A stretch of 64,000 bases of DNA from the NCBI GenBank assembly GCA_020631815.1, contig JACKGW010000004.1:1-64000 (forward strand), given 5' to 3'. Position numbers and translations under genes: made by a program. Below the pieces are notes generated by a model that saw nothing but the letters and a program-made list of their open reading frames with translations, had not been told where the DNA came from and did no database searches. Of the stretch, positions 30,051-41,200 are shown piece by piece; within the stretch, counting starts at the first letter, position 1; every line of letters begins with the position of its first letter. This stretch comes from Planctomycetota bacterium (lineage in GTDB: Bacteria; Planctomycetota; PLA2; JAEUHO01).

Positions 30051-33012
30051 GGTGCGACTCCCGTGCGGCCGCATCGGGTGAGGAGCCCGGCGCGGACTCG
30101 CGATCCGTGACACGACGCAGGTAGCTCACGGAGGGACGCACGCCCAGCTCGTCGAGAACGCGGTACGCTCGCGGCATGGCCCCGGCCCTCGATACGGCGC
30201 TTTGGGGATCGTTCATGTCCCCGAACACGACGGCCTCGGCGGGACAGACCTGCATACAGGCCGTCTGGATGTCGCCATCGCTCCACGTCGTCCCGGAGCG
30301 CGCGGCCTCCGCTTTCCGCGCCTGGATGCGCTGGACACAGAACGTGCACTTCTCCATCACGCCCCGCGTGCGAACGGTTACATCCGGGTTGAGGACGAGG
30401 TGGGCCAGCTCGCTGCCCTGCCAGTACTCGAACCAGTTGAAGCGGCGCACCTTGTAGGGACAGTTGTTCGAGCAGTAGCGCGTCCCGACGCAGCGGTTGT
30501 AGACCTGCTGGTTCAGCCCCTCCTCGCTGTGAACCGTGGCCAGGACCGGACAGACGGTCTCGCAGGGGGCGTTGTCGCACTGCTGGCACATCATCGGCTG
30601 GTGGCTGACCGAGAGGTCGTCGCCGTCTCCCTCGAAGTACCGGTCGATGCGCAGCCAGTGCATGTCCCGCTGCCGGCGGACCTCGTCCCGCCCCACCACG
30701 GGGATGTTGTTCTCGGCTTGGCATGCCACGACACAGGCGGCGCACCCCGTGCATCGCGCAAGGTCGATGGCCAACCCCCAGTGGGCACCTTCGTAGGCGT
30801 GGTCGTCATCCCACAGGCTGCCGCTGTCCGGGTGCGCGTGGGGAGCTCCCGCGCCGGGTTCCTCGCGCCACGCGGCCAACGTGGTGTGCTGCACGTGCGG
30901 CCTGCGCGCCTGGCCCCGAGGCGCGAGATGGGCCGGGACGTCGAGGCGATCGTAGATCTGCGCGCGTGCCAGGGGACGCCGTCGGCCTGCGCGCACGATG
31001 TCGACAACCGGCTCGCCGAGCAGGGCCTCGGTGCGCACACCCACTGGCTCGCCCGTCGCCACCGTGGGCTCGCCCTCCAGCCACGTCGGACCGACCTTGG
31101 CGAAGCGGTCCGTCCCCAGCACGCCGTAACCGCGACCGAGAGCGACCGTGTCCTCGGCTTGCCCGACCTGGACCGAGACCGGCAGCTCGACCACGTCCTT
31201 GCCGCGCGTGACCCGCACGACGTCGCCGTCCCCAGCCCCGAGACGCGCGGCCGTGGCGGGAGCCAAGCAGGCAGCGTTGTCCCACGACACCTTGGTGAGC
31301 GGATCGGGCAGCTCCTGCAGCCACGGGTTGTGCGCGTGGCGGCTGGAACGCAGGGCCACCGTGGGATGCACGATGGCGAGCAACCCGCGGGGCGGCGACA
31401 CGGGCGCGGTCAGCTCTGCCTTCTCCCGCCAGGCCACGGGTAGCGGCTCGCGGGGGACCACGGCATGACCGTCGTGGACGCACCGGGCCCACCAGGACTC
31501 GAACGAGGCGGCGCCTTCGACGAGGGGGAACACGGTCGCACGCCAGGCCTCGCGCAGCTGCTCGCGCGCGCCCTGCGGTGCACCGCGCCAAGCCGCCAAG
31601 CTCTCGAGCAACGGGCGCTCCTGTCCCCAGGGGGCCAGCGTGGGCTGGCCGAGCGTCAGCAGACCGTGGACCGGCTCGGCATCGCTCCACGACGCGAGGG
31701 CGTGTGGCATGGGAGCAACAGCCGTCGCCGCGCTCGCTGTCGCGTCCAGCTGCCGGGTGACGGCGACCGTCAGCTTGACGCGGCCCAGGGCGGCTCGGAA
31801 CCGCTCGCCCTCGGGGTGGTCGTGCACCGGGTTCGTGCCGGCGATCACGAGCACGTCCACGGCCCCTCGCTCGAGGTCCGCGAGGAGCGTCAGGAGCTCG
31901 TCGTCGTCGCCCAAGGCCTGCTGCGATGGGTAGGCGAGATCGATCGTGCGATGCGCGAGAGCGGCGTCATCGGCTCCCAGCGCATGGTTCAGCCAGGCGA
32001 CCCGTTGCTGGGTACCCACGTCGTCGCGGCCGCACAGGACGAGCGCTCTACCGCGGGGCGCCTTGACCAAACGCTCGGCCGTCTCGCGAAGCCAGGGCGC
32101 GGCGTCGGTCCCGTTGTCGCCGTGCTCCCACGGAGCCCTTCCTCCTTGCGCCTGGGCGACGAGGTCGGCGAGCGTGTCGATCGTGGCGAGCATCTGCGCT
32201 GGGTGCATGCGGATGCGTCGATCGGCGCAGCCCCCCGTGAGCGACACCCGAGCTTCCACGTGCGTGTGGTGGCAGAAGGCGCGGCCGACCTCGAGCCTGC
32301 GCGCCGCGGTGTAGCCGCGGGTCATCTCGACGGGAGACAGCCATGTGCCGAGGAAATCGGCATCGACCGCTAGCAGCTCGTGCGCGTTCTCGAGCCGGTA
32401 GCGCGGCAGCCGCGGTGCGCCGAGGAACGCGGCGTACGCCTTCCGTAGCGCCGAACAGGAGGGCGTGTCCACCATGACGTGCCGCGCATCCGCGTGCCCG
32501 GCCAGCAGGGCGCGCACCGCGGCCTGCTCACCGGGCCCACTCTGTGTGCCCGTCAGTACCCGGACGCCTCGGCCGTTCGCGCGGGCCTCCGCCAGCGCCT
32601 GGGTCACGGCTGCATCCAGCCGTTCCCAGGTCGTTTCCTTGCCCGCCAGGCGAGGCGTACGAAGTGCCTGGTCGTCGTACACCTCGAGGACGGAGGCTTG
32701 CCCGATCGGGCAGGTGCGTCCCTGGTTGAGGGGATGGTCGGCGCTTCCCTCCACCTTGATCGGCCGTCCGTCGCGCACGGTCACCAAGAGCCCGCAGCCC
32801 GCGTCGCATCCGGAACAGGCGGCGGCATAGCGCTCGGCTAGCCCAGGCGTCACCTCTTCGGGCTTCATCAGGAACGTGGCCGCCAGCTCCTCGGAGCGCG
32901 AGCAGCCCGGCAGGGCCACGGCGGCGAGCGAAAAGCCGGCCAGCTTGAGGAAGTCCCGGCGCGAGGGTGTCCCCGGGTCCGGTGCGTCGCCGTGGGTGTG
33001 GTGATGGCCCAT
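30043..33012 (-). CDS. actB: Alternative complex III molybdopterin-fold/iron-sulfur subunit ActB
   Basis: A 989-residue fusion of a molybdopterin-oxidoreductase-like domain (about 45-740, no cofactor expected in ACIII) and a ferredoxin-like domain (about 770-960) with four cysteine clusters (CTGCAACVVACQ, CQQCDNAPCETVC, CSNNCPYK, CTFCVQR and CMQVC). The N-terminus has a twin-arginine signal SRRDFLK (17-23) followed by a lipobox-like LPGC (34-37), so it is exported folded and may be lipid-anchored. It passes electrons from the quinol site to the haem subunits. The start is 11 bp after the actA stop. Confidence 0.92.
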   Translation of the reverse strand: MGHHHTHGDAPDPGTPSRRDFLKLAGFSLAAVALPGCSRSEELAATFLMKPEEVTPGLAERYAAACSGCDAGCGLLVTVRDGRPIKVEGSADHPLNQGRTCPIGQASVLEVYDDQALRTPRLAGKETTWERLDAAVTQALAEARANGRGVRVLTGTQSGPGEQAAVRALLAGHADARHVMVDTPSCSALRKAYAAFLGAPRLPRYRLENAHELLAVDADFLGTWLSPVEMTRGYTAARRLEVGRAFCHHTHVEARVSLTGGCADRRIRMHPAQMLATIDTLADLVAQAQGGRAPWEHGDNGTDAAPWLRETAERLVKAPRGRALVLCGRDDVGTQQRVAWLNHALGADDAALAHRTIDLAYPSQQALGDDDELLTLLADLERGAVDVLVIAGTNPVHDHPEGERFRAALGRVKLTVAVTRQLDATASAATAVAPMPHALASWSDAEPVHGLLTLGQPTLAPWGQERPLLESLAAWRGAPQGAREQLREAWRATVFPLVEGAASFESWWARCVHDGHAVVPREPLPVAWREKAELTAPVSPPRGLLAIVHPTVALRSSRHAHNPWLQELPDPLTKVSWDNAACLAPATAARLGAGDGDVVRVTRGKDVVELPVSVQVGQAEDTVALGRGYGVLGTDRFAKVGPTWLEGEPTVATGEPVGVRTEALLGEPVVDIVRAGRRRPLARAQIYDRLDVPAHLAPRGQARRPHVQHTTLAAWREEPGAGAPHAHPDSGSLWDDDHAYEGAHWGLAIDLARCTGCAACVVACQAENNIPVVGRDEVRRQRDMHWLRIDRYFEGDGDDLSVSHQPMMCQQCDNAPCETVCPVLATVHSEEGLNQQVYNRCVGTRYCSNNCPYKVRRFNWFEYWQGSELAHLVLNPDVTVRTRGVMEKCTFCVQRIQARKAEAARSGTTWSDGDIQTACMQVCPAEAVVFGDMNDPQSAVSRAGAMPRAYRVLDELGVRPSVSYLRRVTDRESAPGSSPDAAARESHHD

Positions 33013-33023
33013 CTTCGATCGTC

Positions 33024-33680
33024 CTAGTAGTGGCAGGCTGCGCAGTCGAGCGACGCGGCCACGGGCTGCCCGCCGACGCCATCCCGGTTCACGGCACGGT
33101 GGCAGTCGAGGCACCAGCCCATGCTCAGCCTCTCCTGCTGGCGCACGCGCTCCATCGTCTCGATGGGCCCGTGGCACTGCTGGCAGCGCAGCCCCGAGGC
33201 CATGTGGACACTGTGGTCGAACTGCGCGTGCTCGGGGAGCACGTGGACCTGCTTCCACGGGATCGGGGAGGGCGTCGCCTGCGGATCGGGTCGCAGCTGG
33301 TCGTCCAGGCCCAGCGCGGCATAGAGCTTGGCCAGCTCCGTGGAGACGATCGTCCGCGGCGCGCGCCCCTCCGCGGAAGCCGCCTGCTCCTCGGCCCGGA
33401 CTGCCTCCTGGCTGGCGCGAACCGAGCGATGGCACGCCATGCAGACGTCGGCCGAGGGGATCCCGGCGTGACGCCCGCGCAACGCAGCCATGTGGCAGTA
33501 CAAACAGTCGATGCCCAGCTCGCCGGCATGGAGTCGATGCGAGTACGCCAGAGGCTGGACGGGCGCGTAGCCCGTGTTGTTGCCCGGTAGGCGGGCATCC
33601 GCCAATCGAGACACCAAGCTACCCCCGACGAACGCCAGGGTGACGCCGAGCAACGCGACGCGGATCGGCTGCGGCAGCAT
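33024..33680 (-). CDS. actA: Alternative complex III pentahaem cytochrome ActA
   Basis: A 218-residue protein with an N-terminal signal/anchor (6-22) and five CxxCH motifs at 59-63, 80-84, 166-170, 190-194 and 213-217. Five haems is the known count for ActA. Additional histidines (YSHRLHAG, FDHSVH) could be distal ligands. It overlaps the narK stop by one base (TGATG) and starts the act part of the array. The first act gene thus depends on transcription coming from the nar genes. Confidence 0.93.
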   Translation of the reverse strand: MLPQPIRVALLGVTLAFVGGSLVSRLADARLPGNNTGYAPVQPLAYSHRLHAGELGIDCLYCHMAALRGRHAGIPSADVCMACHRSVRASQEAVRAEEQAASAEGRAPRTIVSTELAKLYAALGLDDQLRPDPQATPSPIPWKQVHVLPEHAQFDHSVHMASGLRCQQCHGPIETMERVRQQERLSMGWCLDCHRAVNRDGVGGQPVAASLDCAACHY

Positions 33681-35332
33681 CAGCAACGCACCTCGGCACC
33701 CTTGCGGGCGTAGAACCACCAGTTCACCGCCAAGCAGCTGACGTAGTAGGCGGCGAACCCGTACAACGCCTTCTCGGGCGTCCCCGCCTGGATCTGCATC
33801 CCAAAGAGGGTCGGAACGAGGAAGGCACCGTAGGCCGCCACGGCCGACGTCCAGCCCAGCACGGGGCCAGCTTGCGAAGGCTCGAAGATGATCGGCACCA
33901 TCCGGAACGTGGAGCCGTTGCCGATCCCCGTCGTCACGAAGAGCAGGAGGAAGAGGAGCAGGAACGGCAGGAAGTAGGCTTGCGGCTCATGCGAGCTCCG
34001 CGCCTCGTGGATGAAGACGCCCACGGCAATGGCGGCACCGATCATCACCACCGTCGTCCAGTGCGTGACGCGTGCCCCGCCGTAGCGATCCGAGAGCCAC
34101 CCTCCCAGGGGTCGTACGAGGGACCCGACAAGGGGACCCAGCCAGGCGTAGGCCAAGGGGTTGGGTGCCCCCGTCGCGCTGACCTGCTGCAGCAGGGGCG
34201 CCCCGGCCTCGTCGACGCGCACGTACCCGAACACGTCCTTGATGAGCTTGGGAAACGCCGCGCTGTATCCGATGAAGGAACCGAAGGTCATGACATAGAG
34301 CCACGTCATGACCCAGTTGTGCTTGTTCCGGAAGATCGCGAACTGACGCTTCAGGCTCGAGCGCGTCCCAGCGGGAGTCGCCCAGCGCATGAGGGCCAGC
34401 GTCGCGAGGATGACGACGACGAGCAGGAGGAAGGTGCGCAGGAGCTCCGGCAGGCCAAACGGGTGCATCAAGAGGAAGACACCAACCGCGGCACCAACGA
34501 GCCCAAGCAGCTCGAGCCAGAGCATGGCGCCGCACCCGCGCAGCGTACTGTTCGGTCGCAGCCCGGGCAGGTTGTCCATTCCCCGCCACGCCGCCACCGC
34601 CAGGACAAGGAGCACAGGCACCCATACCCATCCGGCGTTCTGGATCCAGAGCGAGCTCGAAGTCATGCTCCCGTCGGCCGCCACGCGGCGCAGGAGCTGA
34701 GGCTCTCCGCCCAGCGCGCCAAACAGGCCGACCGTCATGGAAAGGGGAAGCAGGAACTGCATCACGCTCACGCCGAGATTCCCCAGGCCGGCGTTGAGGC
34801 CCAAGCTGAGTCCCTGGACACGCTTGGGGAAGAAGAAGCTGATGTTGGACATCGAGGAGGCGAAGGCGCCGCCGCCGATCCCCGAGAGCGTGGCCAGGAT
34901 GATGTAGGTGCTGAAGGGGAGGTCCGGGCTCGACAGGGCGTAGCCGGTTCCGAGCGCAGGTAGCAGGAGAAGGACCGACGTGAGGAACACCACGTTGCGG
35001 CCGCCCGTGATGGCCACCATGAACGAGTTGGGGATGCGAAGCGTCGCCCCGGCCAAGCCTCCGACGGCGGGCAACGAGTAGAGGAGGGCTCGGTACTGGT
35101 CACCGGACAGGCGATTCCCGTCAGGCCCCAGGAAGTCGAAGAGCAGGGGATTGCCCTCGTGAAGCTCCTGGATCTTGACGATGACGACGGACCAGAACAA
35201 CCACACTGCGAATCCGCAAAGCAGGTTGGGCACCGAGATCCAGAGGTTGCGCGACGCGACCTTGCGTCCCGACTCGCGCCAGAACGCCTCGTCCTCTACC
35301 TCCCAGCGGTCGATGAGCTTCCTGCGTGACAT
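33680..35332 (-). CDS. narK: NarK-type nitrate/nitrite transporter
   Basis: A 550-residue major facilitator protein with about 12 helices. NarK-type segments include GIGGGAFASSMSNISFFFPKRVQG and GIGNGSTFRMVPIIF, the nitrate signature region of each half. It could exchange nitrate for nitrite or import nitrate with protons. It lies 47 bp after narI and is fused by a 1-base overlap to actA. A second transporter of this family, fused to DoxX, is at 46.9 kb. Confidence 0.9.
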   Translation of the reverse strand: MSRRKLIDRWEVEDEAFWRESGRKVASRNLWISVPNLLCGFAVWLFWSVVIVKIQELHEGNPLLFDFLGPDGNRLSGDQYRALLYSLPAVGGLAGATLRIPNSFMVAITGGRNVVFLTSVLLLLPALGTGYALSSPDLPFSTYIILATLSGIGGGAFASSMSNISFFFPKRVQGLSLGLNAGLGNLGVSVMQFLLPLSMTVGLFGALGGEPQLLRRVAADGSMTSSSLWIQNAGWVWVPVLLVLAVAAWRGMDNLPGLRPNSTLRGCGAMLWLELLGLVGAAVGVFLLMHPFGLPELLRTFLLLVVVILATLALMRWATPAGTRSSLKRQFAIFRNKHNWVMTWLYVMTFGSFIGYSAAFPKLIKDVFGYVRVDEAGAPLLQQVSATGAPNPLAYAWLGPLVGSLVRPLGGWLSDRYGGARVTHWTTVVMIGAAIAVGVFIHEARSSHEPQAYFLPFLLLFLLLFVTTGIGNGSTFRMVPIIFEPSQAGPVLGWTSAVAAYGAFLVPTLFGMQIQAGTPEKALYGFAAYYVSCLAVNWWFYARKGAEVRC

Positions 35333-35379
35333 GGCGCTCCTGGTTCTCGGCCTCTCGTGCCGTCGGCCTCGGATCTACG

Positions 35380-36111
35380 TCAAGACGCCCTCTCGGTGCC
35401 CGGCGGACGACGAATCTCCCGCCGGGGGTAGTTCCAACGAACCACCTGCGTCTTGCGGAACAGGTAGGCGTTGGGAATGACCAGGACGTGCACCAGCCGC
35501 GTGAAGGGGAAGATCAGGATCAGTGCCCAGTTCCCCAGGATGTGCAGCTTCACGAACAGCGGCATCGGCACGACATACGAGATGTCGGGGTTGAGCTTGA
35601 CCAGCGACCACAAGTACGGCGATAGGGTCGTGGCAAACCACGAGGACCCCCACGTGTGGTGGTACGCGACAGTGAGCCCCGTCACGACCTGGAACAACAG
35701 CAGGGCGTAGAGCAGTGTGTCCGCAGGCGTGGTCACACGGCGCACACGGGGAACGACCAAGCGGCGCACGATGAGGCTGACCAAACCCACGAGCGTGAGC
35801 AAGCCGGCGGCCATCGCCGTGACCTCGAGAATCATGAGGCGCAGGGGCGAGCCGTTCCACGCCAAGATGGCGCGCGGCACGAGAAAGGCCACGACGTGTC
35901 CCAGAAGCACGAACAGGATCCCGTAGTGGAAGGGAACCGTGCTCCAGAAGTGCTTGTCGTTCTCCAGGAACTGGGACGAGAGGCTGGAGTAGCTGAACGA
36001 CTGGGTCCTGTACCGGTAGATCGTCATCAGGAAGAAGACGAACATCGCGATGTACGGAAGCACGGCGTAGAGGATCACGTCCAGATGATGGAACCCGTCG
36101 CTACCCGGCAT
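35380..36111 (-). CDS. narI: Respiratory nitrate reductase gamma subunit NarI
   Basis: A 243-residue membrane cytochrome b with five helices. Histidines able to bind the two b haems are in PFHYGILFVLLGHV and in KLHILGNW/TRLVHVL. It oxidises quinol and passes electrons to NarH. The ATG at 36111 follows GGGAGG and overlaps the narJ end by 11 bp; a longer start at 36141 has no ribosome site. Confidence 0.93.
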   Translation of the reverse strand: MPGSDGFHHLDVILYAVLPYIAMFVFFLMTIYRYRTQSFSYSSLSSQFLENDKHFWSTVPFHYGILFVLLGHVVAFLVPRAILAWNGSPLRLMILEVTAMAAGLLTLVGLVSLIVRRLVVPRVRRVTTPADTLLYALLLFQVVTGLTVAYHHTWGSSWFATTLSPYLWSLVKLNPDISYVVPMPLFVKLHILGNWALILIFPFTRLVHVLVIPNAYLFRKTQVVRWNYPRREIRRPPGTERAS

Positions 36112-36733
36112 GGCAGCCTCCCGGAGCACCCTGCGCTTCACCTACCGAAGCACGACCCTCGGCGTAGGGACCCGACGCCTCGGCCGACGGTGCTGCGGGT
36201 GTCGCTGGTGTCGGGCCGTACGCGGCCTCGAGCGCTTCCAGCAGGCCCGTCACGACGTCTGGCCAGGGGCCAGGCGCTGCATCCAGCCCCTCGGTCATCT
36301 TCACAAGGGCCGGCTGGACGTAGCCGAGGGAGAAGCACTGTGCCTTGACGGCGGGCAGTCGTTCGAGCGCCCGGAGCGCGTGGACCACGTGGTCCGGAAG
36401 CTCCCGCGTCTCCTCGATACCCAGAGACGCCATGAGGCGCCGCATGTCCACCAGGAAGCTGCCCCGCTTGTAGTCCTCCCCATAGAGGTGCCACCCCAGC
36501 TCGAGGGAACACGTGGGGTTGATGTCGAAGGTCCGCGTGAACAGCTCCTCGCGGTCGCTGGGCGTGACGCTGCCCAGCCACTCGCCGAAGCCGCGGCCCG
36601 CCCGGCCCAGACGATCGGAGAACGCCGCGGCCACGAGATCGGCCGACATACGCATGTCGTCTTCGGCGTGCGCGTCCGGGTAGAGAAACAGGTCGCCAAC
36701 CGACCCCCAGACGGGGTTCATCACCTGGCTCAC
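36101..36733 (-). CDS. narJ: Nitrate reductase assembly chaperone NarJ
   Basis: A 210-residue NarJ/TorD-like chaperone that helps insert molybdenum cofactor and iron-sulfur clusters into NarG. The segment SLELGWHLYGEDYKRGSFLVDMRRL is characteristic. It ends in a low-complexity Ala/Pro/Gly tail. It overlaps narH (ATGA) and narI. Confidence 0.9.
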   Translation of the reverse strand: MSQVMNPVWGSVGDLFLYPDAHAEDDMRMSADLVAAAFSDRLGRAGRGFGEWLGSVTPSDREELFTRTFDINPTCSLELGWHLYGEDYKRGSFLVDMRRLMASLGIEETRELPDHVVHALRALERLPAVKAQCFSLGYVQPALVKMTEGLDAAPGPWPDVVTGLLEALEAAYGPTPATPAAPSAEASGPYAEGRASVGEAQGAPGGCHAG

Positions 36734-38223
36734 GACCCCCTCCTCGGTCCCGCGAGGAACCCGAAACCGGCGCTCTGCCGATGTTCGTGCGGCTCTTTCA
36801 TCATCTCGATGGCCTCTTCACGATGCGCCGGCGGGATGACGAAGCGCTCGTCGAACGTGCAGAGGGCCGTCAGTCGGTAGATCGCCTCGCACTCGGCCTC
36901 GGTCGTGTCCGCCTCGCGCAGGACATCCGCCAGGACAGCCTCGTCAACATCGCCCACGGTGCGCGAGCGACGGTAGAGGCGAACGGCCATCTGCTTGCGC
37001 AGCGCGTAGGTCACGTGACCCGTGTTGCCGCCGCCCAGCAAGCTCGCCAGGTAGCTCATCGGGGCGCGAGCCTGCTCTACGGGGTGGAAGAACGAGTCCG
37101 TCGTCGAAGCGATCGTCTCACCCTCCCGGCGACTCATGACAGGCAGCAGCGGAGGTACGTAGAAGAGCATGGGCAGGGTTCGCCACTCGATGTGCGGCGG
37201 GAGGGCGATCTTCCAAAGCTTGACGAACTGGTAGACGGGCGACCGCTGGGCGGCCTCGATCACGCTGTCGTGGACGCCGTTCGCGCGGGCCTGTCGGATG
37301 ACGTCCGGGTCATTCGGATCGAGCAGCATGTCCCGCTGCGCCTCGATCATCTGCTCCGGGGGCAGCTTGGCCACTTCCTCGATGCGCTCGGCGTCGTACA
37401 GCATGACGCCCAGGTAGCGGATGCGACCCACGCACGAGTGGAAGCAGGCCGGCGCCTGCCCTGTCTCCAGCCGCGGGAAGCAGAGGATGCACTTCTCCGA
37501 CTTGCCCGTCTGCCAGTTGAAGTAGGTCTTCTTGTAGGGACACGCCGCGACGCAGGAGCGCCATGCCCGACAGACCTTCTGGTCGATGAGGACGATGCCG
37601 TCCTCGCCACGCTTGTACAGGGCGCCACTCGGACAGGAGGCCACACACGAGGGGTTGAGGCAGTGGTTGCAGATCCGCGGGAAGTAGAAGAACACGAGGC
37701 GCTCGATCGCAAAGAGCTGCTCGCGCTCCTGCGGCGTCAGGCCCTCGAGGTTTGGGTCGTTGGCCGCATAGACCGGGGAGCCGCCCAGGTCGTCGTCCCA
37801 GTTGGGCCCGGCCTCGATGGACATGGGGTTGCCCGTGACCTTCGAGATCGGAATGGCGGTTGGCTGGTCATCGCCCTCGGGAGCGTTGAACAAGTCCTCG
37901 TACTTGTAGGTCCACGGCTCGTAGTAGTCATCCATCGACGGCATGTGCGGGTTGTGGAAGATGTTGGGCACGATGCGTGCCCTGCTTGTCGACTTCAGGC
38001 GCAGGTTGCCGTCTTCGTCGAGCTCCCAACCACCGCGGTACTCACGCTGGTCCTCCCACTTGGTGGGGAAGCCCGTGCCAGGCTTCGTCTCGACGTTGTT
38101 CCACCACATGTACTCCGTGCCTTTGCGGTCGGTCCACACGTTCTTGCAGGCGATGCTGCAGGTATGGCATCCGATGCACTTGTCGAGGTGGAACACCATC
38201 GAGATCTGTGAGCGAACGTCCAT
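36730..38223 (-). CDS. narH: Respiratory nitrate reductase beta subunit NarH
   Basis: A 497-residue iron-sulfur subunit. Cysteine groups in order: CIGCHTCSIAC near residue 16, CNHCLNPSCVASC, CRAWRSCVAACPYK and CILCFPR plus ACFHSCVGR. The CRAW variant is the tryptophan-containing site of the [3Fe-4S] cluster. It relays electrons from NarI to NarG. ATG at 38223 follows TAGGAGG; it lies 8 bp after narG and overlaps narJ by 4. Confidence 0.95.
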   Translation of the reverse strand: MDVRSQISMVFHLDKCIGCHTCSIACKNVWTDRKGTEYMWWNNVETKPGTGFPTKWEDQREYRGGWELDEDGNLRLKSTSRARIVPNIFHNPHMPSMDDYYEPWTYKYEDLFNAPEGDDQPTAIPISKVTGNPMSIEAGPNWDDDLGGSPVYAANDPNLEGLTPQEREQLFAIERLVFFYFPRICNHCLNPSCVASCPSGALYKRGEDGIVLIDQKVCRAWRSCVAACPYKKTYFNWQTGKSEKCILCFPRLETGQAPACFHSCVGRIRYLGVMLYDAERIEEVAKLPPEQMIEAQRDMLLDPNDPDVIRQARANGVHDSVIEAAQRSPVYQFVKLWKIALPPHIEWRTLPMLFYVPPLLPVMSRREGETIASTTDSFFHPVEQARAPMSYLASLLGGGNTGHVTYALRKQMAVRLYRRSRTVGDVDEAVLADVLREADTTEAECEAIYRLTALCTFDERFVIPPAHREEAIEMMKEPHEHRQSAGFGFLAGPRRGS

Positions 38224-38231
38224 GGAGCCTC

Positions 38232-41200
38232 CTACCAGCGAAGCACGGGGAGCTTGCGCACGAGGATGTGGGTATCGCGGTTGCAGCCCGTGGGTCCCCA
38301 GTAGTTGAAGTGGTACGAGAACTGCCCGTACCCGCCGACCATCAGGTTGGGCTTCAGTCGGGTGCGGGTCAGGCTGTTGTGCCCGCCCGCGCGCCGGTTG
38401 CCGCGCAGCGGCGAGCGCGGCACGCCGTACGTGCGCTCCGGGCTGTGGTAGATGATGCAGATTCCACGCGGGATGCGCGCCGAGACGGCGGCCCGGGTCA
38501 CGACCACGCCGTGGTCGTTGTAGACCTCGACGTAGTCGTTGTCGTCGATGCTTAGGCTCTCGGCGTCCTTGTCGTTCATCCAGAACGGCTCGCAGCCACG
38601 CGAGAGCGTGGTCATGCGCTCGTTGTCGCCGTACGTGCTGTGGATGTGCCACTTGCCGTGGGGCGTGAGGTAATTGAGCATCAGCGTCGGCCCGTCGGGC
38701 GTGCTCACGCGCAGGTCCGAGTATTCCGTCGGCAGGGGCTTGGGCTTGTACGTCGGCAGGTGCTCGCCGAACTGGATGTAGCCGGGGTGGTCCAGATACA
38801 GGTGCTGCCGCCCGGTGAGGGTCCGCCACGGCACCAGGGTCTCCTTCTGGAACGTGAAGGGTGCGTAGGCGCGTCCTTTGTCCAGGAGCCCTGACCACAT
38901 CGGGCTGTTCATGAAGCGCTGGGGACGCGCCTGGATGGCTGCGAAGTCGGTGCGCACGGCGCGGGTGGGCTCTGCGAGATGAACAAGGGGGAGCCCCGTC
39001 TTCTCTTCCATGTCCCGGAAGCTACGCCACGCCAGCTCGCCATTCGTGACCGTGGCCAGGTGCAGGATCGCGTTGCAGGCCTGCAAGTCGTCCTTGATGG
39101 AGGGGTATGTCTTGCCGCCCCAGTGCTCGACGGGCCACGTCGCCACCATCTGGTCGTAGAAGTCAGCGCACTCGTAGTGCGTCCCATGGGCGCCGAGGCC
39201 CTTTTCGCGTACGAGCGGACCCAGGGAGATGAACTGCCGGTAGAGGTCCTGGTAGTTGCGCGTGACGACCTGGAGGTTGGGCATCGTGCGGCCCGGAACG
39301 GCCTCGACGCCACCGTCGACCCAGTCCTGCATGGAGGGTTGGGCGATCTCGGCCGGCGTGTCATGCAGCAGCGGTCCGCTCAGGACGTCCTTGACGGGGT
39401 TGGGGAAGTGCTTGGCCGCAAGCTCACTGAATCTCTGCGCGATGCTGCGGAAGATCGCCCAGTCGGACTTTGACTCCCAGCACGGCGGCACCGCGGGCGC
39501 CAGCGGGTGAATGAACGAGTGCATGTCGGTCGAGTTGAGGTCGGCCTTCTCGTACCAGGTGGCCGCCGGAAGGACGATGTCGCTGTACAGCGCTGACGTG
39601 TCCATGCGGAAGTTGAGATCGACGACCAAGTCCATCTTGCCCATCGGCGCGTGTTCGTGCCACGCCACCTCCCTGACGTGGTCCTTTGCGATGGGCGTTG
39701 CGACGTCGTTGTGGTGCGTACCGAGGTAGTGCTTGAGGAAGTACTCGTGCCCCTTGCTCGAGGACATCAGGGCGTTGCCCCGCCAGATGAACCAGACCCG
39801 CGGCCAGGCCGAGGGTGCATCCGGGTCTTCCACAGCGAACTTGAGGTCGCGGGAGGCGAGGCGCTCGGTCACGTTCTTCACGATGTCGGCGTCGCTCTGG
39901 GCCCCGGCGGCCTGGGCCTCTTGGGCGACGCGCAGCGGGCTTCGGTCGAACTGGGGGTAGAACGGCAGCCACCCGTTGCGCACGGCCCGGACTTGGGCAT
40001 CCATGGTGTGCCCGCGCGCCAGGCTGTCCTCGGGCTGTCCAGCAGGGACCGTGTGATAGTCGGTGAACTCGCGCTCGTAGCGCCATTGGTCGCTGTGCAC
40101 GTAGTGCCACGAAGGCGCGTTCTGCAGCCGGGCACCGCCGTTCCAGTCCTTGGCGAACGCCATCGCGCTCCAAGGCTCCTGCGGTGCGAGCTTCTCCTGC
40201 CCAACGTAGTGGGCCAAGCCGCCACCGTTGACGCCGACGCACCCGCAGAACAGCAGGGCGTGGATCCCGGCGCGGTACATCAGGTTGGCGTGGTACCAGT
40301 GGTTGACGCCCGCGCCGATGATGATCGTGCACTTGCCGTGGGTGTGCTCGGCCGTACTCCCCCACTCACGGGCGAACTGGATCAGGTCCTTGCGGGCCAT
40401 GCCCGTGTACTTCTCGCTCCACGCTGGCGTGTACGGCGCGTCGGCGTCGTCGTAGTCGACGGGGTAGTCCCCCGAGAGGCCCCGGGGCACGCCGTACTGC
40501 GCCATGAGGAGATCGTGGACGGTGGCCACGAGCACGCTCGAACCGTCCTCCAGCTCGAGGCGGCGAGCCGGCACGCCCCGCTGACGTCGGCATCCCGCTG
40601 CGAAGTCGTCCAGCTCGACCAGGGTGTCTTGACCCTGCCCAAGCGACGTCAGGACCGGGTCGAGCGGCGAGTCATCCAGCCCGTCCTCGAGCTTGAGGTT
40701 CCACTGCCCCTTCCGGCCCTGCCAACGATGACCGACGCTGCCCTTGGGCATCCGGGGGGCATCGGCGTTCGCGTCCCACACCAGGAACTTCCAGCCGCCA
40801 TTCTCCTCGTCGCGGTAGCGCGCGAGACGACCGGCCCTGAGGAGCTGGCCCGGAGCATGGATGCCGTCCTTCTCGACAAGCTCGACCAAGAACGGCGCGT
40901 CCGTGAACTGCTTGGCGTACTCCGTGAAGTACGGGACCTGACGGTCGTGATGGAACTCCTTGAGGAGGACGTGATTGACGGCCATCCACCAGGCACCGTC
41001 TTGACCCGCATTGAGCGAGATCCAGGTGTCAGCGTACTTGGCAACCTGGCTGAAGTCCGGCGAGAAGACATACATCTTCGTGCCGTTCGTGCGCGCCTCG
41101 GCCGCGAAGTGGCAGTCGGGCGTGCGCGTCATGTTGAGGTTCGAGCCCATGACCGCCAGAAGCTTGGCGTTGAACCAGTCCGCGCTCTCGTTGACGTCGG